A DNA stretch of 5,935 nucleotides from contig JASLSL010000229.1 in assembly GCA_030743445.1 (NCBI GenBank), forward strand, positions 1-5,935. Reading direction: 5' to 3'. This DNA comes from Alphaproteobacteria bacterium (GTDB lineage Bacteria; Pseudomonadota; Alphaproteobacteria; UBA8366). Each line of letters starts with the position of its first letter. Within the stretch, counting starts at the first letter, position 1. Below, piece after piece: positions 1 to 4,898 of the stretch. Below the pieces are notes generated by a model, which saw nothing but the letters and a program-made list of their open reading frames with translations, was not told the origin of the DNA and ran no database searches. The position numbers were made by a program, and so were the translations under genes.

Positions 1-474
1 GCCGCCCGGCACCAGCTTCCTCTCGGGCGCTTCCGACCCGTGCCACGGGTTCTCGACCGGGCCGTAATAGCTCGTGATGTTGGACGAGCCCATGGCGAAC
101 TCGTCCATGTTGGTCTTGCCCAACATCACCGCCCCGGCGGACCAAAGATTGGCGGTGACGGTCGACTCGTAGGTCGGGGTGAAGCCGTCGAGGATGTGAC
201 TGCCGGCGGTGGTCAGCAGGCCCTCGGTGCAAAACAGGTCCTTGATCGCGAGCGGAATGCCCTCCATCGCTCCGCCCTCGCCCTTGGCGAGCCGCGCGTC
301 CGACGCCTCGGCCATTTCCATCGCGCGGTCCGGCGTCTCGGTGACGAAGCAGTTGAGGTCGCGCATCGCCTCGAGCGCGCCGATATGGGCCTGTGTCAGC
401 TCGGTCGCCTTGATCTCGCCGGCCTCGAGCGCGTCGCGCGCCGCCGCAACGGTCATGTCCAACAACCCGGCCAT
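1..474 (-). CDS. gatA: Glutamyl/aspartyl-tRNA amidotransferase subunit A, N-terminal part (runs off left edge)
   Basis: GatA is the amidase subunit of GatCAB, the cytoplasmic complex that converts misacylated Glu-tRNA(Gln) and/or Asp-tRNA(Asn) to the cognate amide, using ammonia released from glutamine. The visible 158 residues are the start of an amidase-signature protein that usually has about 485-490 residues. GIPLAIKDLF (72-81) carries the catalytic-triad lysine (K78). TYESTVTANL, the LGKTNMDEFAMGSSN block (118-132) and YYGPVENPW (136-144) are typical of GatA. The sequence stops at LVPGG, just before the expected Ser-rich SSGGS motif with the other two catalytic residues, so these cannot be checked here. 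The ATG overlaps the gatC stop by one base (TGATG), implying coupled translation. No strong Shine-Dalgarno is seen. Identification is secure; the gene is cut only by the window edge. Confidence 0.96.
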   Translation of the reverse strand, partial: MAGLLDMTVAAARDALEAGEIKATELTQAHIGALEAMRDLNCFVTETPDRAMEMAEASDARLAKGEGGAMEGIPLAIKDLFCTEGLLTTAGSHILDGFTPTYESTVTANLWSAGAVMLGKTNMDEFAMGSSNITSYYGPVENPWHGSEAPERKLVPGG

Positions 475-761
475 CACTCGATCACTTTGGGCACCGTGAA
501 GAAGCCCTGCGCCTCGTCCGGCGCGTTGGCCAGCACCCGGTCGGCATAGCCGCCGTCGGTCACCTCGTCGGCGCGCTCGGGCAGCACCGCCTCGACCGCC
601 GAGGTCATCGGCGCCACATGGTCGGTCTCGACCTCGGCGAGCTGCTCGACCCAGCCGATGATGTTGTCGAGTTCGGCGGCGAGCGGCGCCAAATCCGCGT
701 CCGGCACCTTGATCCGGGCGAGATGGGCGATCTTGGCGACAGTATCCTTGTCGATGGCCAT
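474..761 (-). CDS. gatC: Glutamyl/aspartyl-tRNA amidotransferase subunit C
   Basis: GatC is the small subunit that wraps around and stabilises the GatA-GatB interface of the transamidosome. The 95-residue product has the normal family length. It shows the N-terminal pattern DTVAKIAHLARIKV (6-19), the helix around ELDNIIGWVEQLAEVETDHVAP (30-51), and the C-terminal APDEAQGFFTVPKVIE (80-95) that ends most GatC proteins. An upstream in-frame ATG at 818 would add 19 residues (MIASARPC...), but these match nothing in the family, so I chose the internal ATG at 761, which gives the classic short MAIDKDTV start. No convincing Shine-Dalgarno precedes either start. It is the first gene of a leftward gatCA(B) unit and diverges from ruvX. 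Confidence 0.95.
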   Translation of the reverse strand: MAIDKDTVAKIAHLARIKVPDADLAPLAAELDNIIGWVEQLAEVETDHVAPMTSAVEAVLPERADEVTDGGYADRVLANAPDEAQGFFTVPKVIE

Positions 762-830
762 GGGCGGGTCGTCTTGGGCTGGTATTTGGGGCTTGCAGGG
801 TCGCGCGGAAGCTATCACCGGCCCCCCACA

Positions 831-874
831 GCGGCAAGTGGGGCGGCAAGTGGGGCGGCAAGTGGGGCCGCAAG
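831..874. repeat. 12-bp tandem repeat in the gatC/ruvX divergent intergenic region
   Basis: Three perfect head-to-tail copies of GCGGCAAGTGGG lie at 831-842, 843-854 and 855-866. A decayed fourth copy (GCCGCAAG) starts at 867, and CAGTGG follows it. The array fills much of the 153 bases between the divergent gatC and ruvX starts, where the promoters of both genes should lie. Read on the minus strand, each copy contains TTGCCG, which resembles a -35 hexamer, but I see no convincing partner -10 at proper spacing. A slippage-generated repeat without function is the simplest view; an operator array is possible. Confidence 0.9.
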
Positions 875-903
875 CAGTGGACGCCGGGCGATAAGCCGTC
901 TAT

Positions 904-909
904 GAGGGG
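904..909 (+). promoter_or_regulatory. Ribosome binding site of ruvX
   Basis: GAGGGG lies five bases before the ATG at 915. It supports that start over the out-of-frame ATG at 902, which overlaps the site itself. Confidence 0.6.
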
Positions 910-914
910 CGCCG

Positions 915-1382
915 ATGGCGATCGTCGAACTCAGCCAACTGAAGGATGCGGTGGCGCCGGGCCGGCGGTTGCTGGGGCTCGATCTCGGCTCGAAGACGAT
1001 CGGGCTCGCGATCTCGGATTCGGGATTCGCCGTCGCCTCGCCGCTCGAGACCTTGGCGCGCGGCAAGTTCACCAAGGACGCCGAGGCGCTGGAGGCCCTG
1101 ATCGCCGAGCGCGAGGTCGGCGGCCTGGTCATCGGCCTGCCGGTCAACATGGACGGCAGCGAGGGGCCGCGTTGCCAGTCGACCCGGCAGTTCGCCGCCA
1201 ACCTGTTGCAACGCGGCGACATTCCGATCGCGTTCTGGGACGAGCGCCTGTCGACCGCCGCGGTCGAACGGCTTTTGGTCGACGAGGTCGACATGACCCG
1301 CAAGCGCCGCGGCGAGGTCGTCGACAAGATGGCTGCCGCCTACATCCTGCAAGGCGCCTTGGACGCCCTCGCCAACCTCTGA
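915..1382 (+). CDS. ruvX: YqgF/RuvX family nuclease (pre-16S rRNA processing / putative Holliday junction resolvase)
   Basis: This is a 155-residue RNase H-fold protein of the YqgF family. Members act in 5' maturation of 16S rRNA and are also annotated as putative Holliday junction resolvases. The family blocks appear in order: LLGLDLGSKTIGLAISD (19-35, first catalytic Asp D23), VIGLPVNMDGSEGPR (72-86), FWDERLSTAAVERLL (107-121, acidic D109/E110) and RRGEVVDKMAAAYILQGALD (131-150, D137). The length is slightly above the E. coli protein because of a short N-terminal lead (MAIVELSQLKDAVAPGRR), common in alphaproteobacterial versions. The ATG at 915 is supported by a GAGGGG site. The gene diverges from gatC. 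Next in the same direction, after 109 bases, is a response-regulator gene not functionally linked to it. All expected acidic residues are present, so the protein should be active. Confidence 0.95.
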   Translation: MAIVELSQLKDAVAPGRRLLGLDLGSKTIGLAISDSGFAVASPLETLARGKFTKDAEALEALIAEREVGGLVIGLPVNMDGSEGPRCQSTRQFAANLLQRGDIPIAFWDERLSTAAVERLLVDEVDMTRKRRGEVVDKMAAAYILQGALDALANL

Positions 1383-1390
1383 TGGCGGCT

Positions 1391-1419
1391 GCGGTATCGA
1401 CGTAACGCGGTATTGACGT
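1391..1419 (+). repeat. Pair of 13-bp direct repeats with 16-bp period upstream of the response regulator gene
   Basis: GCGGTATCGACGT (1391-1403) and GCGGTATTGACGT (1407-1419) differ at one base. Their starts are 16 bp apart, roughly one and a half helical turns. The second copy contains the candidate -35 element TTGACG. Position and arrangement fit an operator, but a chance duplication cannot be excluded. Confidence 0.75.
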
Positions 1420-1441
1420 GAACGGATCGGGCCACAACAAT
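1413..1441 (+). promoter_or_regulatory. Candidate sigma-70-type promoter for the response regulator / HPt-like pair
   Basis: TTGACG (1413-1418) is followed after 17 bases by AACAAT (1436-1441). The -35 matches five of six consensus bases and the -10 four of six. Transcription would begin near 1448, leaving about 45 bases before the ATG at 1492. An alternative -10-like TATACA at 1477-1482 lacks a good -35. If either is used, the signalling pair can be expressed independently of ruvX. Judged by eye only. Confidence 0.35.
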
Positions 1442-1491
1442 CCATAACCCAAGTCGCAATAGGCGCGGCGAACGGCTATACACTGATCACG

Positions 1492-2103
1492 ATGTCGGCA
1501 CTCCTCAGCCAAAAGCTCACCCCCGAACTCTGCGAACAGATCCGCGTGCTATTGGTCGAGGACAATCTCAGCATGCGCACGCTGATCCTCACCGTGCTGC
1601 GCATGCTCGGCATTCCCAACGTCAAGGGGGCCGCGAGTACCGAGCAGGCGATGGTCGAGTTGGAGATGCAGGAGCCCGACATCGCGCTCGTCGATTGCGA
1701 CAACGACCCGAAGGAAGGGCCTCGTTTCATCCACGAGATGCGCCGCGTCGACAATGGGCGCCACGCCGAGTTGCCGGTGATCCTGCTCAGCGCCTATGCC
1801 GACCGGCAGATGGTCGAGCGGGCGCGCAGCGCCGGCGCCAACGACCTGTTGGTCAAGCCGTTCTCGCCGCGGGTGCTGCTGCAGCACATCGCCTACGTGA
1901 TGGAAAATCCGCGCGCGACGGTCCAAGCCGAGTCCTACATCGGTCCCGACCGCCGCCAGCAAATGGACGAGAACTTCAAGGGAGACGAGCGCCGCGGCGT
2001 CGAGGGCGACGGGGACTCGGGCGAGACCGGCGGCGAAGAGAACGGCGAGGCGGCGGCCGAACCCGCGGGCGAAGAGAGCGAGGCGCAGGAGGAAACGGGA
2101 TGA
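1492..2103 (+). CDS. Single-domain (CheY-like) response regulator with GPDRR-motif acidic C-terminal tail
   Basis: The product has 203 residues. Residues 17-138 form a receiver (REC) domain. VLLVEDN (19-25) gives the acidic pair E23/D24, ALVDCDND (65-72) the phospho-acceptor D68, ILLSAY (97-102) the switch Ser S100, and VKPFS (121-125) the conserved Lys K122. The receiver therefore looks competent for phosphorylation. No DNA-binding or enzymatic output domain follows. Instead there is YIGPDRRQQ (149-157) and a second, related FKGDERRG (162-169), then an acidic Glu/Gly/Ala-rich low-complexity tail (171-203). From memory, GPDRR-type tails recur in alphaproteobacterial stand-alone receivers; their role is not known to me. 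The TGA overlaps the next ATG (ATGA), and the tail codons include that gene's Shine-Dalgarno. No good ribosome site precedes the ATG at 1492, so the exact start is less certain. No histidine kinase gene is nearby, so the phosphodonor is unknown. Confidence 0.9.
   Translation: MSALLSQKLTPELCEQIRVLLVEDNLSMRTLILTVLRMLGIPNVKGAASTEQAMVELEMQEPDIALVDCDNDPKEGPRFIHEMRRVDNGRHAELPVILLSAYADRQMVERARSAGANDLLVKPFSPRVLLQHIAYVMENPRATVQAESYIGPDRRQQMDENFKGDERRGVEGDGDSGETGGEENGEAAAEPAGEESEAQEETG
2087..2092 (+). promoter_or_regulatory. Ribosome binding site of the HPt-like gene, inside the response regulator gene
   Basis: AGGAGG sits seven bases before the ATG at 2100 and is the strongest Shine-Dalgarno in the window. 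It fixes the start of the HPt-like gene at the ATGA overlap and rules out the much longer upstream open frame, which is antisense-like filler inside the response regulator. Confidence 0.8.
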
Positions 2104-2525
2104 AGTTCGATCCGGAACTGGAACGCCGGCTGACAAGGGCCGACAAGGCGGTCGAGACCTTGAAACCGAGGCTCGGCGAGGCGGTGCGCGAGGAACTTAC
2201 CAAGGTGTTCGACGAGACGCTCGCCGAGCTGGCCGGGGCCGCCGGCGATAGCGAGGCGGCGCTGAACCGTCTGCGGACCTTGGCGCGCGAACTCAAGGGC
2301 AACGCCGGGACTTACGGCTACGAGATCGCCTCGGTGGTCGCCGATAGCTTGCACGCCTATTTGGAGACGATCGAGGAGCCGGACGACCTCGCGATCCAGC
2401 TGATCCGCGACCATCGCAACAGCATCGAGGTCTCGATGTCGGAGGAAATTTCGGCCGAAGACCAGAAACACCTCGACGAGTTCATCGCGCTCTCGCGCGA
2501 GCTGGTCAAACGCGCGGCGGGGTAA
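2100..2525 (+). CDS. HPt-like four-helix protein lacking the phospho-accepting histidine
   Basis: The 141-residue product is predicted to be almost all helical and charged. Residues 61-89, starting LARELKGNAGTYGYEI, match the core of histidine phosphotransfer domains, in which a helix carries H-x-L-K-G-x-x-G followed by a second helix ending in a hydrophobic L..YLE pattern. In this protein the residue aligned with the phosphorylated His is Arg63 (codon CGC at 2286-2288, one transition from His CAC), while L65, K66, G67, G70 and G73 are kept. The GTYGY stretch resembles, from memory, the GTFGY of alphaproteobacterial HPt-like proteins that do keep the His. Other histidines (H85, H105, H124) are not at the expected place. 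It overlaps the response regulator gene by ATGA and has an excellent ribosome site, so the two proteins are very likely co-produced and may bind each other. A phosphorelay role seems unlikely; a docking, sequestering or allosteric role for the receiver is inference. Assignment to the HPt fold is by eye. Confidence 0.65.
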   Translation: MKFDPELERRLTRADKAVETLKPRLGEAVREELTKVFDETLAELAGAAGDSEAALNRLRTLARELKGNAGTYGYEIASVVADSLHAYLETIEEPDDLAIQLIRDHRNSIEVSMSEEISAEDQKHLDEFIALSRELVKRAAG

Positions 2526-2549
2526 AGCGCACCCCCCACCCCCGCCACC

Positions 2550-2577
2550 TTGCCTTTGCCGCCGGGCCGGGTATAGT
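2550..2577 (+). promoter_or_regulatory. Candidate pyrB promoter, giving a nearly leaderless transcript
   Basis: TTGCCT (2550-2555) and TATAGT (2572-2577) are separated by 16 bases; the -10 matches five of six consensus bases. Initiation six to nine bases further on falls at TTTAA, one to four bases before the pyrB ATG at 2587. The initially transcribed stretch is preceded by CCCCC (2578-2582), and no Shine-Dalgarno is present, both consistent with leaderless translation. A C-rich, G-poor stretch (2531-2555, with C6-A-C5) just upstream could aid Rho-dependent termination of the preceding unit, but that is speculative. Confidence 0.5.
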
Positions 2578-2586
2578 CCCCCTTTA

Positions 2587-3561
2587 ATGACAGCACCGCG
2601 TCAAGCGGCCGAAGAGGCCGTCTATCGCTTCCCGCATCGTCATCTCCTCGGGATCGAGGGGCTGTCGCCGGAACATATTTCCTTCCTGCTGGATCTCGCC
2701 GACTCTTACGTCGAGCAGAACCGCAAGCCCGACAAGAAGACCGACCTGTTGCGCGGGCGCACCGTGATCAACCTCTTTTTCGAGACCTCGACCCGGACCT
2801 CGAGCTCGTTCGAGCTCGCCGGGAAAAGGCTCGGCGGCGACGTGATGAACATGTCGGTCTCGCAGAGCGCCATCAAAAAGGGCGAGACCCTGATCGACAC
2901 CGCGATGACCCTGAACGCCATGCACCCGGACGTGCTGGTCGTGCGCCACCCGGATGCGGGCGCGGTCAAGCTGCTGTCGGAGAAGGTCAACTGCTCGGTG
3001 ATCAACGCCGGCGACGGCATGCACGAGCACCCGACCCAGGCGCTGCTCGACGCCCTGACGATCCGCCGCCGGCGCGGCCGCATCGAGGGCCTGACCGTGG
3101 CGATCTGCGGCGACATCCTGCACAGCCGGGTCGCGCGCTCGAACATCCACTTGCTGACCACCATGGGGGCCGCGGTCCGCGTCGTCGCCCCGCCGACCCT
3201 GATGCCGTGCGCGGTCGAACGTTTCGGGATCGAAGTGACGCACGACATGGAGGACGGCCTCCGCGACTGCGACATCGTGATGATGCTGCGCCTGCAGAAC
3301 GAGCGCATGCAGGGCATGTTCGTGCCCTCGACCCGCGAGTATTTTCGTTTCTTCGGCCTGACCCGCGAGAAGCTCGCGGTGGCCAAGCCGGACGCGTTGG
3401 TGATGCACCCGGGCCCGATGAACCGGGGTGTGGAGATCGACTCCGAGCTCGCCGACGACATCGACCGTTCGGTGATCCGCGAGCAGGTCGAGATGGGTGT
3501 CGCCGTGCGCATGGCCTGCCTCGACGCCTTGACCCGGGAGCAGACGGGCAACGCCGACTGA
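2587..3561 (+). CDS. pyrB: Aspartate carbamoyltransferase catalytic subunit
   Basis: PyrB condenses carbamoyl phosphate with aspartate to N-carbamoyl-aspartate, the committed step of UMP synthesis. The 324 residues contain all active-site blocks: FFETSTRTSSSFE (64-76, the STRT phosphate loop with R70), QSAIKKGETLIDT (93-105, the mobile loop with S94 and K97/K98), VVRHPDAGA (118-126, R120), HEHPTQALLDAL (146-157, H148), HSRVARSN (179-186), RLQNERM (235-241) and MHPGPMNRGVEID (273-285). Everything needed for catalysis is present. The ATG at 2587 is the only sensible start before FPHRHLLGIEGLS; no Shine-Dalgarno precedes it, and the candidate promoter ends ten bases upstream. No pyrI regulatory gene follows. 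Instead, eight bases downstream, comes a catalytically degenerate dihydroorotase homologue, which suggests the PyrB/pseudo-DHOase class of enzyme complex. Confidence 0.97.
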   Translation: MTAPRQAAEEAVYRFPHRHLLGIEGLSPEHISFLLDLADSYVEQNRKPDKKTDLLRGRTVINLFFETSTRTSSSFELAGKRLGGDVMNMSVSQSAIKKGETLIDTAMTLNAMHPDVLVVRHPDAGAVKLLSEKVNCSVINAGDGMHEHPTQALLDALTIRRRRGRIEGLTVAICGDILHSRVARSNIHLLTTMGAAVRVVAPPTLMPCAVERFGIEVTHDMEDGLRDCDIVMMLRLQNERMQGMFVPSTREYFRFFGLTREKLAVAKPDALVMHPGPMNRGVEIDSELADDIDRSVIREQVEMGVAVRMACLDALTREQTGNAD

Positions 3562-3569
3562 AAACGCCG

Positions 3570-4895
3570 ATGAAAACCGCCTACCTCAATGCCCGCCTCC
3601 TCGACCCGGCGAGCGGACTCGACACGGCCGGCGGGCTCTTGGTCGAGGACGGCCGGATCGCCAAGCTCGGCGCCAAAGTGTTCAAGGGTGGCGCACCCAA
3701 AGGCGTCGAGGCGATCGATTGCGAGGGGCTCTGTCTCGCGCCCGGCCTGATCGACATGCGGGTCAACCTCTGCGAGCCGGGTGCGGAGCACAAGGAGACG
3801 ATCGCGACCGCGGGCGCCGCCGCCGCGGCCGGCGGGATTACCACCATGGTGGCGCTGCCCAACACCACGCCGGTGATCGACGACGTCTCGATCGTCGAGT
3901 TCATCGCCCGGCGCGCGCGCGGCCATGGACGGGTCAAGGTGCTGTGCTACGGCGCCATCACCCAGGGCACCGAGGGATCGCAACTGACCGAGATGGGGCT
4001 GTTGGCGGAAGCCGGCGCGGTCGCCTTCACCGATGGCACCGAGGTGGTCGCCGACGCCATGGTGATGCGCCGGGCGTTGTCTTATGCCAGCGGCTTCGGC
4101 CTGCTGATCGTGCAGCACCCGGAAGAGCCGAGCCTCGCCGCCTGCGGCGTGATGAACGAGGGCGAGATCGCGAGCCGGCTCGGCCTGATGGGCATCCCGG
4201 CGCAAGCCGAGACCATGGTGGTCGAGCGCGACATTCGCCTCGTCGAGATCACCGGCGGGCGCTATCACGCGGCGCATCTCTCGACGGCAGGCGCGATCGA
4301 TGCGATCCGCCGGGCCAAGAAGCAGGGCCTGCCGGTGACCTGCGACACCGCCCCGCACTATTTCGCGCTCAACGAGAGCGCGGTCGGCGACTATCGCACC
4401 TTCGCCAAGGTGTCGCCGCCCTTGCGCTCCGAGGCCGACCGCGAAGCGGTGGTCGAAGGCCTTGTCGACGGCACCGTCGACATAGTCGCCAGCGACCACG
4501 CGCCGCATGACCAAGACTCGAAGCGTTTACCGTTCAACCACGCGGCCGCGGGCGTGATCGGGCTCGAGACCCTGCTGCCGCTGACGCTGGAGCCCTACCA
4601 CAACGGCAAGCTGACCCTCCTGGAGGCGCTCGCCAAGCTGACCTCGGCCCCGGCGACGCTGCTCGGACTCGAAAGCGGCCGGCTCGAGGCCGGCGCGCCC
4701 GCCGACCTGGTGCTGTTCGATCCCGACCTGCCGTGGCGGATCGAGGAGAAGAGCTTCCTCAGCAAGTCCAAGAACTCGCCCTTCGACGGCCGGCCGGTGC
4801 AGGGCCGCGCGGTTCGCACGGCGGTCGACGGCGTTCCCATCCATGACGGCGTTCCCGTCCGCGACGGCGTCCCCGCCGATCGACCGGAAGGCTGA
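3570..4895 (+). CDS. pyrC: Dihydroorotase-like protein lacking the HxH metal ligands (PyrC'/PyrX-type, probably non-catalytic)
   Basis: The 441-residue protein belongs to the type I dihydroorotase / amidohydrolase family: LAPGLIDM (56-63), EPGAEHKETI (69-78), AAAAGGITTMVALPNT (84-99), QHPEE (182-186), AAHLSTAGAID (234-244), DTAPHYFALNE (259-269), KVSPPLR (280-286) and VASDHAPH (306-313). The motif that should read D-M-H-V-H-L-R-E-P is D-M-R-V-N-L-C-E-P. R64 and N66 replace the two zinc-binding histidines, and C68 replaces the substrate-binding Arg. H183, H236 and D309 remain. It therefore probably does not make dihydroorotate. By analogy with the inactive PyrC' of Pseudomonas, which is needed for ATCase assembly, it likely holds PyrB in a complex, and a true dihydroorotase should lie elsewhere. 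The C-terminus carries three DGVPxx hexapeptide repeats. The start is the ATG eight bases after the pyrB stop; the frame is open much further upstream, but only inside pyrB. Confidence 0.9.
   Translation: MKTAYLNARLLDPASGLDTAGGLLVEDGRIAKLGAKVFKGGAPKGVEAIDCEGLCLAPGLIDMRVNLCEPGAEHKETIATAGAAAAAGGITTMVALPNTTPVIDDVSIVEFIARRARGHGRVKVLCYGAITQGTEGSQLTEMGLLAEAGAVAFTDGTEVVADAMVMRRALSYASGFGLLIVQHPEEPSLAACGVMNEGEIASRLGLMGIPAQAETMVVERDIRLVEITGGRYHAAHLSTAGAIDAIRRAKKQGLPVTCDTAPHYFALNESAVGDYRTFAKVSPPLRSEADREAVVEGLVDGTVDIVASDHAPHDQDSKRLPFNHAAAGVIGLETLLPLTLEPYHNGKLTLLEALAKLTSAPATLLGLESGRLEAGAPADLVLFDPDLPWRIEEKSFLSKSKNSPFDGRPVQGRAVRTAVDGVPIHDGVPVRDGVPADRPEG
4827..4880 (+). repeat. Three 18-bp tandem repeats at the 3' end of the pyrC-like gene
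   Basis: The units start at 4827, 4845 and 4863. Each begins GACGGCGT(T/C)CCC, and they encode DGVPIH, DGVPVR and DGVPAD (residues 420-437). They are in frame and follow the point where dihydroorotases normally end (VRTAVDG...). The array looks like recent in-frame expansion of the last codons, adding about 20 residues. Confidence 0.9.
4886..4891 (+). promoter_or_regulatory. Ribosome binding site of plsY
   Basis: GGAAGG lies inside the last codons of the pyrC-like gene, seven bases before the GTG at 4899. It supports GTG as the plsY start and translation linked to the upstream gene. Confidence 0.7.
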
Positions 4896-4898
4896 GCC

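Noticed and set aside
40..549. Plus-strand open frame opposite gatA/gatC
   Set aside because: Antisense to two unmistakable Gat subunits and without family character.
762..818. Longer gatC start at 818
   Set aside because: The added residues (MIASARPCKPQ...) do not resemble GatC, and the 95-residue form has the family length.
815..1445. Open minus-strand frames through the 12-bp repeats and ruvX, encoding (AAPL)n-type repeats
   Set aside because: Repeat unit length is a multiple of three, so every frame stays open; they oppose ruvX and lack any family motif.
1383..1491. Possible intrinsic terminator or small gene after ruvX
   Set aside because: No stable stem followed by a T-run and no ORF with a ribosome site; only the direct repeats and candidate promoter are supportable.
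1695..2099. Upstream extension of the HPt-like gene inside the response regulator gene
   Set aside because: Arg-rich alternate-frame reading of the receiver; AGGAGG at 2087-2092 marks the real start at 2100.
3207..3569. N-terminal extension of the pyrC-like gene back into pyrB
   Set aside because: The extra residues are an Arg-rich out-of-frame reading of pyrB. Family similarity begins at MKTAYLNARLLDP, from the ATG at 3570.
2706..4514. 602-codon open frame on the minus strand across pyrB and the pyrC-like gene
   Set aside because: It is antisense to two clear family genes, has low-complexity Arg/His/Asp composition, and matches no family I recognise; GC-rich codon bias produces such open antisense frames.
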